Under the pieces are notes generated by a model that worked only from the letters and a program-made list of their open reading frames with translations, made no database searches and had not been told where the DNA came from. From Gammaproteobacteria bacterium (GTDB taxonomy: Bacteria; Pseudomonadota; Gammaproteobacteria; Steroidobacterales; Woeseiaceae): a stretch of 64,000 nt of DNA. Location of the stretch: assembly GCA_013151645.1 (NCBI GenBank), contig JAADHU010000030.1:1-64000 (forward strand), written 5' to 3'. The position numbers and the translations under genes were made by a program. Shown one piece after another: positions 27,600 through 36,031 of the stretch. How positions within the stretch are numbered: position 1 is the stretch's first letter; each line of letters opens with the position of its first letter.

Positions 27600-30500
27600 A
27601 TGTGCATCAGCGGTGGATACCGGCATCCCGAACCCGTAAGTAGGCTGTCGAGAGTTGCAATCACGATGGCGGGTGGCCTGTTAGGCCTCGTTACTGGCAG
27701 TCCGTTACTGGCCGCGAGCCCGTTTGATGCGACGCCGGATGACAATACCGCAGTGATCGCGACACAAAGCGCTCTCATGACGGCACACGTTGGCGGCGTC
27801 ATCGGGGGTGTAGCTGCGCCGAGTTACCTTGGCACCGGCTTCGAAATGGCCGCGCTTGCAGCCGATCTGTCGCTGAAGAACACGCCGCCGACGCTGGAAT
27901 TGCCGACCAATCTCGAGGTATTTCCGAACGCGCCTGCGACCGGAGACCTTAGCGGATTCAGCTGTGTGTATAAGTTCGGCAGCACCATTCGTCCCAACCA
28001 GGATATTGATGGAGACGGTTACATTTACGGTGTGGAAGAAAGTTTCGCCAGTATTCTCTACGTTCCTTTCGACCCCCTCGATCAGGTCTTCGCCGATCTT
28101 GGTACGCCACGCGTTTACCATCCGCAAGCCGACGTTCGTGTTCGTGTAAGCAACCCCTACCTTGGATTCGCTGCTTACCGGGATCAGGATGCAGCGACGT
28201 CGAAACGACTGCAACAGCGGCCCGAATTTCCGGCCGGGCGCCACGCGCTTGAATGGGAAGCGAACACGACGATGAATCTCATTATGGACTTCACGTTGCC
28301 GGCCTCACTGATTCCTCTCGGTATCGGTGCAGAGCATTTTTCCGCGAAGTGGCTGGGCAAGAATTCGACCAAGGGAGTATTCATCGAAAACGCCGTCGGC
28401 ATCGCAGCCGAAGCAGGTTTGATTGCCGCCGACGTTTCCGGTGAGGCGGCGGCGACCCAATGGTACGAAGACACGCTGTTTTTTACGGCTGCTAATCGCG
28501 GCACACAAATGCTGACCGTCTGGGATACGAGTTCGCCGTACTTCCGCGACATGGCAACCAATGCGAGTCCGATCACCGAGCAGGTCATTGAAATTCAGGC
28601 AACTGATTTTGGCGGCGTGCGTTTTGGTCGTGTGGAGAACGACTTGCGCAACCGCTTCGAGGCGATAGACGATTGCGGTCGCGAATTCATTTTCGGGAAC
28701 GACGCACCCTCTTCCCGATTGTTCACCATCGGTGACGGTCCGCACGATGTCGTCTGGTCGGCGCGCGAAGTTGACGGCGGCCCGTATCATCCGACTAACG
28801 CCCTTCGCGCTAACCAGGCTGCAGAGGGTGAAAACGTCGTGACCTTTCTGACGCAGCGGATCAGCGTGGTCGATACGATGGCGCCACAGTTGCAGCAGCC
28901 AGCCGGCTTCGCCCGCGAAACTGATCAGGACCTCGACCTGACGGTCGGCCCATTCCCGCTTGGACGGCCGAGAGTGGTCGACCTGGCAGACCCCGCGCCC
29001 GTGGTACGAAACAACGCGCCGCTCAGCCTGCAGGCAGGACCGGAAGGACGTCGGTATGCGATCGTCTGGGAGGCAGAAGATAATCAGGGCAACATCACGG
29101 TTGCGCCGGCGGACGACCCGGATCGTTACACCCAGATCGTGACTCTCAAGCCGCCGGGTACGAACACGGCGCCGCGAGCGATCTCAACCGCGGCTGCGAC
29201 GATTGCAGGACAAGCGGTCGAGATTTCACTCTCAGGCGCAGACGATGATCCAATGATTGACGGGCGTTTCGATCCGCTGGCCTTCGAGATCGAGACCTAT
29301 CCAGGCGCGGGTCAGTTCGAGGCGCCGCTGTTTCCATTTTTCATTGATGATTTTCGTCTAACGCCAGTTGGCGAGCGTGAAGAAGGCGATGAATTGACAC
29401 GGACAAGTCCGCTCCTGCATCTCGCCGACCAATTCCGTCTTCTGGATGAAGTCGACCGTGGCGCATTTCTGCAGGACCGAATCTGCACACCAGCACCGGA
29501 CAGTCCTGACGAGGTCTTCGGCGGCGTAATTCCGATCGATTTCGTCTACCAACCAGGCTTCGTACACGTTGACGATCAGAACTTTTATTATCTGCGCGAC
29601 TATTTTTGGGCATGCGGTGAAGGGACGAACGGCGGTTTCGACGCCGAGCCAACCCTGTCCAAAATTCCACGACTCTCGAAATGGACTGACGGCGGTGATC
29701 TCGTTGCCATGCGCTCTCTGTACCCGACCGTCGATCCGAGATTCGACAATACGGGACTGGACGCAGGTTTTTGGCCATCGGAGCGCTTTTCGTTGGAGAA
29801 CGGCCGCCTCTGGATCGAGTTAAATAACAATCCGTTTCGTGACGGCAGCATCGGTGAACCAAGCGTGCTCGACTATTTCAGTTTTGCGAGCGATCTTTCG
29901 GACCAGCGCACGCATGGGCGGACAACCATCGACAGCCCGCGCAGCTCACTGTTGGCACTGGCGAGCGACCCGCGAATCAACGTGTTGTATGAACTGTACA
30001 CGTCCCCCCTACCGCGCAGCTTCAATCGCCGGCGCCGCGACCTGATTCGCATTAGTCGCTACAGTGACAATACGTTGGTCGGCGAATCACTGGACGATAT
30101 CGGCCAGTTCCTCGACAACGCCAAGGCACCGGTTGCCGGCGTCGATATAAAGGTCGATAGCAAGGGATTCGTCTACGTTGCCGATCCGTTTCATCACCGC
30201 ATCCACAAACTGTCGCCGACCGTCATGAACGATGCGGGTGTTTGGGAAAAAAGCAAATACGTCGGCTGGATGGGTCGTTGTCGGGCCAATAAACTGAACG
30301 CGGATAACGTACCCTACAACGCCTGCGATGAAGCGGCGCAGGTCTCCTACGGCTATGCTTGCGACGATCTTAAATGCGAGGGCTACGAAGACACTGGCGC
30401 GCGCCTGCCCTCGTCACTCAGCGGCGATCAACCGGGCCAGTTCAATTCACCCGTCAGTATTGCAATCGGTCCGCGTGACGTTCTGTATGTCGCTGATTCC

Positions 30501-33500
30501 GGCAATCTGCGTGTGCAACGATTCGGACCCGACGGCACCTTTGCCGGCGAGGTTAAATCGACTGGAACCGGCGTCAACCAGGGTGATGAACCGGATTTCA
30601 TCATTGGCAATATGGGTGCGCCCGAGCAGGTGACGGTCAATTCGACGTCGTTCTTCGTTATGGAGAAAGAGCCGCAAAACGGCGATTTCTTCGTGCATGT
30701 TTTCAAGACCGCTCCGTTCTACGACCTTACCGACAACAGTGCGAAAATAAAATACGTTTCAAACTTCGATTTCGCGCCGACGGACACGTTCACCTTCTAC
30801 GTTGACGATGGAATTGCGCGAAGCGAAGCTGTGGAGGTTGCTATTGCCGTCACCCGGGCGGACAACGCCCCCGAACGACTGCAGGCCCGGTGTTATACAG
30901 ACGACACGCTGGACATCGACGTGCCCTGCACGCTGGACGAAGACACAGAAATTTTCGTGCGGCTCAGCGCCTACGATGCTGATGGTTTCCTGAGTGCTGG
31001 CGGTCTTGACAGCCTGACGTTCGAGATTCTCGAGGCGCCGCTTAACGGCCAGCTGGTATCGGTTTCATCGACCGATAACGCCGCTGTTTACCGCTACGTA
31101 CCGAATGCAGATTTCAACGGTGACGACGCGTTTCGTTTTGACGTAGCCGATGGCCGGCTGAATTCCGTGGGCGATGCACGGCTTGGCTTCACCGTGACGC
31201 CAATAGCCGACGCCGTTGTTATTGAATTCGACAATGCACTGCGAGCCGCGCATGGTTTTCCGTCAATTGTCACGGCAGATTTTAGCGACGTTGATGAAGA
31301 CGCAAATTTGCGTCCAGCTGCGGTCAGTATCGATTGGGGTGATGGCGTGGTCGCTACCGCCGGCGGCTGGGCGAATTCCGGCCGTGAGGACCTGAACGGC
31401 CGCGAAATCAGTCCGCAGGTCGACTACGGCCTTGGTCGCGGTGTTCTGCTCGGCAGCCATGACTACAGCAGTGCGGGGATTTTCACCGTGACAGCGGTCA
31501 TGGACAACGCGGCCGAAGAAGGCCTGCCACCCACCACTATGTCGGCACCGGTCACGGTCGTCGACGTGACGGTCGTGGGCGTCAGCCTGGCGTCACCGGA
31601 CACCGATGTGGACCCGGACGTACCGTTCCCGCTCAACATCGTGGTCGAAAATTACGCACCAACGAGCTGGGTCGGTCTGGTTGCACAGAACGTGCAGCTG
31701 GCGTTCGACGTGCCGGAAGGTCTGTCCATCGTGCTCACCGATGCACGGTGTTCCGGTATCAGCCGCATACAATGTAATCTGGGCGACCTCCCGCAGGGAG
31801 CCGCGACCACGATTACCCTTGGAGGGCTCATCGATCTGGCGTCGGCCCGTGTCAGTCAGCACTACGAACTGCTCATGGACATCGTTGATGCAGGGCCGAA
31901 ACTAGCCGACAAGAACACGGCGAACATTGCTATCGCAGTAGCCGATAGTGACGGTGATGGCACGATTGACGTTGACGATGCTTTCGCCAGCGATCCACGC
32001 TACCAGGCCGATAGCGATGGCGACGGTTTGGCTGATCAATGGGAACGGGACCATGGCCTGGATCCGAACGTGGCCGACGACGCCAGTGCGGATCCCGACG
32101 GCGATGGTTTCACTTTGCTCGAGGAGTTCGAAAACGGCAGCTTTCCGGGCCTCGCTGAAGTGGAGCAGAACATTCGCGGTGAGCGCCTGTTCGCGGCGGA
32201 CAATATACTCGAAGATCGATTCGGCCTGACGATGTCCGGCGGTGATCTGAATCTCGATGGCTTTGCCGATCTTGTGGTAGGCGCCAGCACCTACAACAAC
32301 GATGGCGCTGTATTCATTTCCTACGGTTCGTCCAATGGCGTCAATACCGAATTGAGTACGCTGCAGCCAACTTCCGGCGAACAGCTTTTCGGCCGGTCGC
32401 TTGCCGTCGGTGACTGGGATGATAATGGTTATCCGGACGTGGCAATCGCCAGCAACGATTCGATCGCGATTCATTACAACAACGGCGAGATTCTCGAGGC
32501 ACCGGACCTGTTCCTGACCGCGCTCAATTCCGGCGGTTCGTTCTCTCTGCAATTAATGAGCGGCGATATCGACGGCGACTCAATTGACGATCTGATCGTC
32601 AACACACAAATCGACGCAGCGTCGACGCGTCTCGAGATATACGGTTCTGCAACCGGCGGACTCGACAGTCCTGCGGCGACATTCACGTTGAATGGAATGG
32701 TTGTTGTCAGCCAGGCATTCGGCGACGTTGATGGTGACGGTGCGACCGACCTTCTCCTTGGTACGCCGGGTATCAGCAGTGTCCGTGGTTACCTTGGTGT
32801 CGCCAATGACTGGACCGAGGCCAGTGGACTCAGCGAATCCTTCCAGATCGCGAGCGTCGCGGGCCAATCGCAATTCGGCTGGTCGCTGGCGAGCGGCGGC
32901 GACGTGACCGGCGACGGCATCGACGATCTCGTCGTTGGTGCGTATCTTGGCGGTGGCAACATCAATCTCTACAGCAGTGAGAGTGGCTACTGGAGCAACA
33001 ACGCGGCACCGCCGTTGCAGACGGTAGCCGGTCAGCCGGTAACGTCGCTGCCCGGCGATACCCATGGCGACCAGTTGGGTGTATCGATGGCGATGGGGCA
33101 TCTGGATACCGATGGTTTCGCGGATCTCGTGGTCGGTGGTAACCGGGCCGGCACACAGGACGAGGGGCAAATACGCATCCTGCACGGCAGCGCCAGCGGT
33201 TTCGTAAATCCGCAAGTGGAACCGGGTGCGACACCGTTTGACTTGCTGGGCCATCACGTCGCCATCCCGGGCGACCTGGACGGCAACGGTGTCGACGACG
33301 TTGCCGGTGGCGCTTCCGATATCGGCACGACGCAGAACACGGCGCCGGATGGCGGCTATGTACAGATTTTCTATCACGATTTTACAGCGGTCGATCCGAA
33401 CGAGGACCTGGATGACGATGGTGTAAACGCCGTACTGGACAACTGTCCGGCTACGCCTAACACCAATCAGGCTGACATGGATGATGACGGCATCGGCAAT

Positions 33501-35681
33501 GCCTGCGACGCCGATATCGATGGCGACGGATTCGCCAACAACGTGGATAACTGTCCCCGCATTGCATCGCTCGATATGACCGACAGCGACAACGATCTGG
33601 ACGGCGATATCTGCGATGCCGATGACGACAACGATGGCGTCGCGGACGCCGATGACGCGTTTCCGCTGGACCCGGCTTATAACGCCGACAGTGACAGTGA
33701 CGGTATGCCGGATGCGTTCGAAACCGACAACGGTCTTGACCCGAATGATCCGTCCGATGCGGCCGGCGATCTCGATGGCGACGGTCGCAACAATCTGCAG
33801 GAGTTCGAGCAGGGCGGTGACGTGGCGGCTGACGACGTCGCGCCGGTTGTCACCGTGCCCGCGGATATGGTGGTTAACTCAACCGGTCGGCGCACGCCCG
33901 TCAATCTTGGTGCCGCAACCGCCGAGGATGTCAAGGATGGCGCATTGACACCGCAATCGGATCGACGAAGCCCGTTCAAGCCAGGCCGACACATCGTCGC
34001 CTGGAGCGCGGCCGATGCCGCAGGCAACGGTGGCAGTGCATTGCAGCAGATCGATGTCATACCGCAGCTCGGCTTTGTAGGCGATACGCTGCTGGTCTCA
34101 GAAGATTCGCAGTCCAGTATCCTGCTGGCGCTAAACGGCGATGCGGTGAACTATCCGGTCACAGTATCTTACGCCGTCTCGGGCACGGCGACCGACGGTG
34201 TGGACTACACATTAACGGCCGGCGACGTTGTGATTGACAATTCCAATGTCGGCGTTATCAATTTGCAAACGCTTGCTGACGGTGTCGCCGAGGGCGACGA
34301 GACCTTGATTATTACCCTGGGTGCACCCGTCAATGCGATCAGGGGCAGTGTCGATTCGTTCCAGGTGCGTATCGTTGAGGACAATCTGGCGCCGCTGCCA
34401 ACCGTATCGATCGAACAGGACGGACGTAGGGTAACGACGGTGACCCAGGGTGGTGCGGTGGTGCAGGTGTCGGTCGATGCCAACGATGCCAACGGATTCG
34501 ATACCCACGGTTACGACTGGAGCCGCTCGGACAATTTGCTTGTGCCACAGGAAGGTTTCGAACAGGCAACGTTCACATTCGATCCCGCCACACTTGCAGA
34601 AGGTGTTTACCGCATTGCGGTTAACGTCACCGACGATGGCGCTCCCGTTCTATCGGCAGAACGTTATCGTTACATCCGGGTTGTGGCGACGGCGCCGGTT
34701 CTGCAAGCCGGTACCGATAGTGATGGTGATGGCATCGACGATGTCGAGGAAGAACTACGCGACAGTAACGACAATGGTGCGAGCGACTATCTGGATCCGA
34801 GCAACGCTGCCCACTACGTTGCAGCGCGTGTCGGAGCGGATGCGGTTTTGCAAACACTGAACGGATATACCCTGTCGCTCGGTCGGGTAGCGCTGACGAC
34901 GGGTGACGATGCCGTGGTGTCGATAATGGACGTTGCCGACTTTGGCGACAACGGCGGCCCCTCGGCAAGCGGTGACGATACCCGCTTCAGTTACCCGGGT
35001 GGTTTGTTCGATTTCGAAATCGCACAACTGCCGCAGGCGGGCCATACGGTGCAGGTTGCCATACCGCAGACGATGCCGATTCCCGCGAATCCTGTCTATC
35101 GCAAATACGTGGACGGTGAGGGCTGGTCAGATTTCACGATCGATTCCAGCAACGAAATTCGCTCCGCAGCCGGCGAAACGGGTACGTGTCCCGCACCGGG
35201 TAGCAGCCAGTACACGCCGGGCATGACTACGGGCCACAACTGCATTCAATTGCAACTCGAAGACGGTGGCCCCAACGACGCGGATGGCGAAGCGAATGGC
35301 AGTATTCGCGATCCAGGTGGGGTCGCGATATTGGTGCAGGCGGCGGCAGTTGACGCAAACGGTATCAGCGTGCCGAACAAAAGCGTGGCGACCGGTAACA
35401 GCGATGTGCTGATGTTACGGCTCCGGCTGACCGCCAATTCTTCGGATATTGACCTGACCGAACTGACCTTGAGCGCTTCAGGCAGCGGCAACGACGCGGG
35501 TGATATCAGCAACGTTAAAGTCTGGGTCGACAGTAATGCCGATGGTGCAATCGGCCCCGCCGACGTGCAGATCGGTTCCGGCACGTATGGTGCAGATAAC
35601 GGCGAACTGGTTCTGCAAATGAGTCCGGTCTACCGGCTCGATGCCGGTGTAACCGAACTGATCGTGAGCTACGACTTCTAG
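27600..35681 (+). CDS. Giant secreted multidomain adhesin-like protein
   Basis: 2,693 residues. GGGAG 9 bp before the ATG and a signal-like segment (VAITMAGGLLGLVTG) set the start. In order, approximately: NHL-type repeats (residues 850-980, with GFVYVADPFHHRIHKL and VLYVADSGNLRVQRF); cadherin/VCBS-like domains (1080-1300); a DUF11-like domain (1320-1425); Asp-rich type 3 thrombospondin repeats (1446-1510); an FG-GAP integrin-like propeller (1530-1930); a second TSP3 block with DNCP motifs (1934-2075); a HYR-like domain (2080-2155); a Calx-beta-like domain (2157-2260); more Asp repeats (2370-2400); and a choice-of-anchor-U-like domain (2400-2580). The Asp repeats should bind many calcium ions. 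No sorting tail or membrane helix follows, so the expected C-terminal anchor is missing; the stop codon lies inside an inverted repeat (35678-35711). Likely role: surface adhesion or matrix. Confidence 0.85.
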   Translation: MCISGGYRHPEPVSRLSRVAITMAGGLLGLVTGSPLLAASPFDATPDDNTAVIATQSALMTAHVGGVIGGVAAPSYLGTGFEMAALAADLSLKNTPPTLELPTNLEVFPNAPATGDLSGFSCVYKFGSTIRPNQDIDGDGYIYGVEESFASILYVPFDPLDQVFADLGTPRVYHPQADVRVRVSNPYLGFAAYRDQDAATSKRLQQRPEFPAGRHALEWEANTTMNLIMDFTLPASLIPLGIGAEHFSAKWLGKNSTKGVFIENAVGIAAEAGLIAADVSGEAAATQWYEDTLFFTAANRGTQMLTVWDTSSPYFRDMATNASPITEQVIEIQATDFGGVRFGRVENDLRNRFEAIDDCGREFIFGNDAPSSRLFTIGDGPHDVVWSAREVDGGPYHPTNALRANQAAEGENVVTFLTQRISVVDTMAPQLQQPAGFARETDQDLDLTVGPFPLGRPRVVDLADPAPVVRNNAPLSLQAGPEGRRYAIVWEAEDNQGNITVAPADDPDRYTQIVTLKPPGTNTAPRAISTAAATIAGQAVEISLSGADDDPMIDGRFDPLAFEIETYPGAGQFEAPLFPFFIDDFRLTPVGEREEGDELTRTSPLLHLADQFRLLDEVDRGAFLQDRICTPAPDSPDEVFGGVIPIDFVYQPGFVHVDDQNFYYLRDYFWACGEGTNGGFDAEPTLSKIPRLSKWTDGGDLVAMRSLYPTVDPRFDNTGLDAGFWPSERFSLENGRLWIELNNNPFRDGSIGEPSVLDYFSFASDLSDQRTHGRTTIDSPRSSLLALASDPRINVLYELYTSPLPRSFNRRRRDLIRISRYSDNTLVGESLDDIGQFLDNAKAPVAGVDIKVDSKGFVYVADPFHHRIHKLSPTVMNDAGVWEKSKYVGWMGRCRANKLNADNVPYNACDEAAQVSYGYACDDLKCEGYEDTGARLPSSLSGDQPGQFNSPVSIAIGPRDVLYVADSGNLRVQRFGPDGTFAGEVKSTGTGVNQGDEPDFIIGNMGAPEQVTVNSTSFFVMEKEPQNGDFFVHVFKTAPFYDLTDNSAKIKYVSNFDFAPTDTFTFYVDDGIARSEAVEVAIAVTRADNAPERLQARCYTDDTLDIDVPCTLDEDTEIFVRLSAYDADGFLSAGGLDSLTFEILEAPLNGQLVSVSSTDNAAVYRYVPNADFNGDDAFRFDVADGRLNSVGDARLGFTVTPIADAVVIEFDNALRAAHGFPSIVTADFSDVDEDANLRPAAVSIDWGDGVVATAGGWANSGREDLNGREISPQVDYGLGRGVLLGSHDYSSAGIFTVTAVMDNAAEEGLPPTTMSAPVTVVDVTVVGVSLASPDTDVDPDVPFPLNIVVENYAPTSWVGLVAQNVQLAFDVPEGLSIVLTDARCSGISRIQCNLGDLPQGAATTITLGGLIDLASARVSQHYELLMDIVDAGPKLADKNTANIAIAVADSDGDGTIDVDDAFASDPRYQADSDGDGLADQWERDHGLDPNVADDASADPDGDGFTLLEEFENGSFPGLAEVEQNIRGERLFAADNILEDRFGLTMSGGDLNLDGFADLVVGASTYNNDGAVFISYGSSNGVNTELSTLQPTSGEQLFGRSLAVGDWDDNGYPDVAIASNDSIAIHYNNGEILEAPDLFLTALNSGGSFSLQLMSGDIDGDSIDDLIVNTQIDAASTRLEIYGSATGGLDSPAATFTLNGMVVVSQAFGDVDGDGATDLLLGTPGISSVRGYLGVANDWTEASGLSESFQIASVAGQSQFGWSLASGGDVTGDGIDDLVVGAYLGGGNINLYSSESGYWSNNAAPPLQTVAGQPVTSLPGDTHGDQLGVSMAMGHLDTDGFADLVVGGNRAGTQDEGQIRILHGSASGFVNPQVEPGATPFDLLGHHVAIPGDLDGNGVDDVAGGASDIGTTQNTAPDGGYVQIFYHDFTAVDPNEDLDDDGVNAVLDNCPATPNTNQADMDDDGIGNACDADIDGDGFANNVDNCPRIASLDMTDSDNDLDGDICDADDDNDGVADADDAFPLDPAYNADSDSDGMPDAFETDNGLDPNDPSDAAGDLDGDGRNNLQEFEQGGDVAADDVAPVVTVPADMVVNSTGRRTPVNLGAATAEDVKDGALTPQSDRRSPFKPGRHIVAWSAADAAGNGGSALQQIDVIPQLGFVGDTLLVSEDSQSSILLALNGDAVNYPVTVSYAVSGTATDGVDYTLTAGDVVIDNSNVGVINLQTLADGVAEGDETLIITLGAPVNAIRGSVDSFQVRIVEDNLAPLPTVSIEQDGRRVTTVTQGGAVVQVSVDANDANGFDTHGYDWSRSDNLLVPQEGFEQATFTFDPATLAEGVYRIAVNVTDDGAPVLSAERYRYIRVVATAPVLQAGTDSDGDGIDDVEEELRDSNDNGASDYLDPSNAAHYVAARVGADAVLQTLNGYTLSLGRVALTTGDDAVVSIMDVADFGDNGGPSASGDDTRFSYPGGLFDFEIAQLPQAGHTVQVAIPQTMPIPANPVYRKYVDGEGWSDFTIDSSNEIRSAAGETGTCPAPGSSQYTPGMTTGHNCIQLQLEDGGPNDADGEANGSIRDPGGVAILVQAAAVDANGISVPNKSVATGNSDVLMLRLRLTANSSDIDLTELTLSASGSGNDAGDISNVKVWVDSNADGAIGPADVQIGSGTYGADNGELVLQMSPVYRLDAGVTELIVSYDF

Positions 35682-35711
35682 CCCGCACTATTCATGGATA
35701 GTCCGGGCTAG
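35678..35711. repeat. 14-bp-arm inverted repeat spanning the stop codon of the giant gene
   Basis: CTAGCCCGCACTAT and ATAGTCCGGGCTAG are reverse complements with one mismatch, around the loop TCATGG. The TAG stop (35679-35681) is part of the left arm. No T-run follows directly, so a simple terminator is not certain; it may be a terminator or the end of an inserted repeat. Confidence 0.6.
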
Positions 35712-35715
35712 CAGG

Positions 35716-35750
35716 CTGTCGAGAATACCGTGGCTGGTTTTTTCAACCGA
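35716..35750. repeat. Dispersed hairpin repeat, copy 1
   Basis: CTGTCGAGAATACC, spacer, then GGTTTTTTCAACCG forms an imperfect hairpin whose right arm holds six Ts. A second copy lies at 41461-41497, where about three quarters of the bases match. Both copies sit directly after a gene stop, which suits transcription termination. Confidence 0.55.
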
Positions 35751-35784
35751 CGGCTGGACAATGAACTTTCAAGAGGACACGAAA

Positions 35785-36012
35785 ATGTACATCAAGAGGA
35801 CAGGGCGACTAATGATCAATGCGGTTTCAATTCTGCTGCTGGCCGCGGGCTGCGGTGGTGGTTCCGGCGACGGCAACCCGCCACCACCACCGACCGGCGT
35901 GAGCTATACCGTGCAGCTTACGAGCGTGAGCCTGGTCGATACGCGTGCAGGCGTCGACGTCGATTCGTCCGGCTTGCCGATTACCGGCGCCACCGCAACA
36001 CGTCAACCGTAA
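35785..36012 (+). CDS. Short lipoprotein between the giant protein and the kinase
   Basis: 75 residues. AAGAGGA lies 7 bp before the ATG at 35785, which is why this start is chosen over one at 35761. A signal peptide ends in lipobox LLAAGC, followed by Gly/Ser/Asp and a proline run (PPPPP) as a spacer. About 38 residues of beta-like sequence with SSGLPITGATAT complete it. I do not recognise the family. The mature domain is very short, so the gene may be a truncated remnant of a longer lipoprotein. It ends 19 bp before the kinase gene and is probably co-transcribed with it. Confidence 0.6.
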   Translation: MYIKRTGRLMINAVSILLLAAGCGGGSGDGNPPPPPTGVSYTVQLTSVSLVDTRAGVDVDSSGLPITGATATRQP

Positions 36013-36031
36013 AATAAAGTAGTCTTCTGCC

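Noticed and set aside
31902-33377. Two long minus-strand frames (216 and 265 residues)
   Set aside because: They lie antisense to the Asp-rich and FG-GAP repeats of the giant protein; repeat bias opens the other frames.
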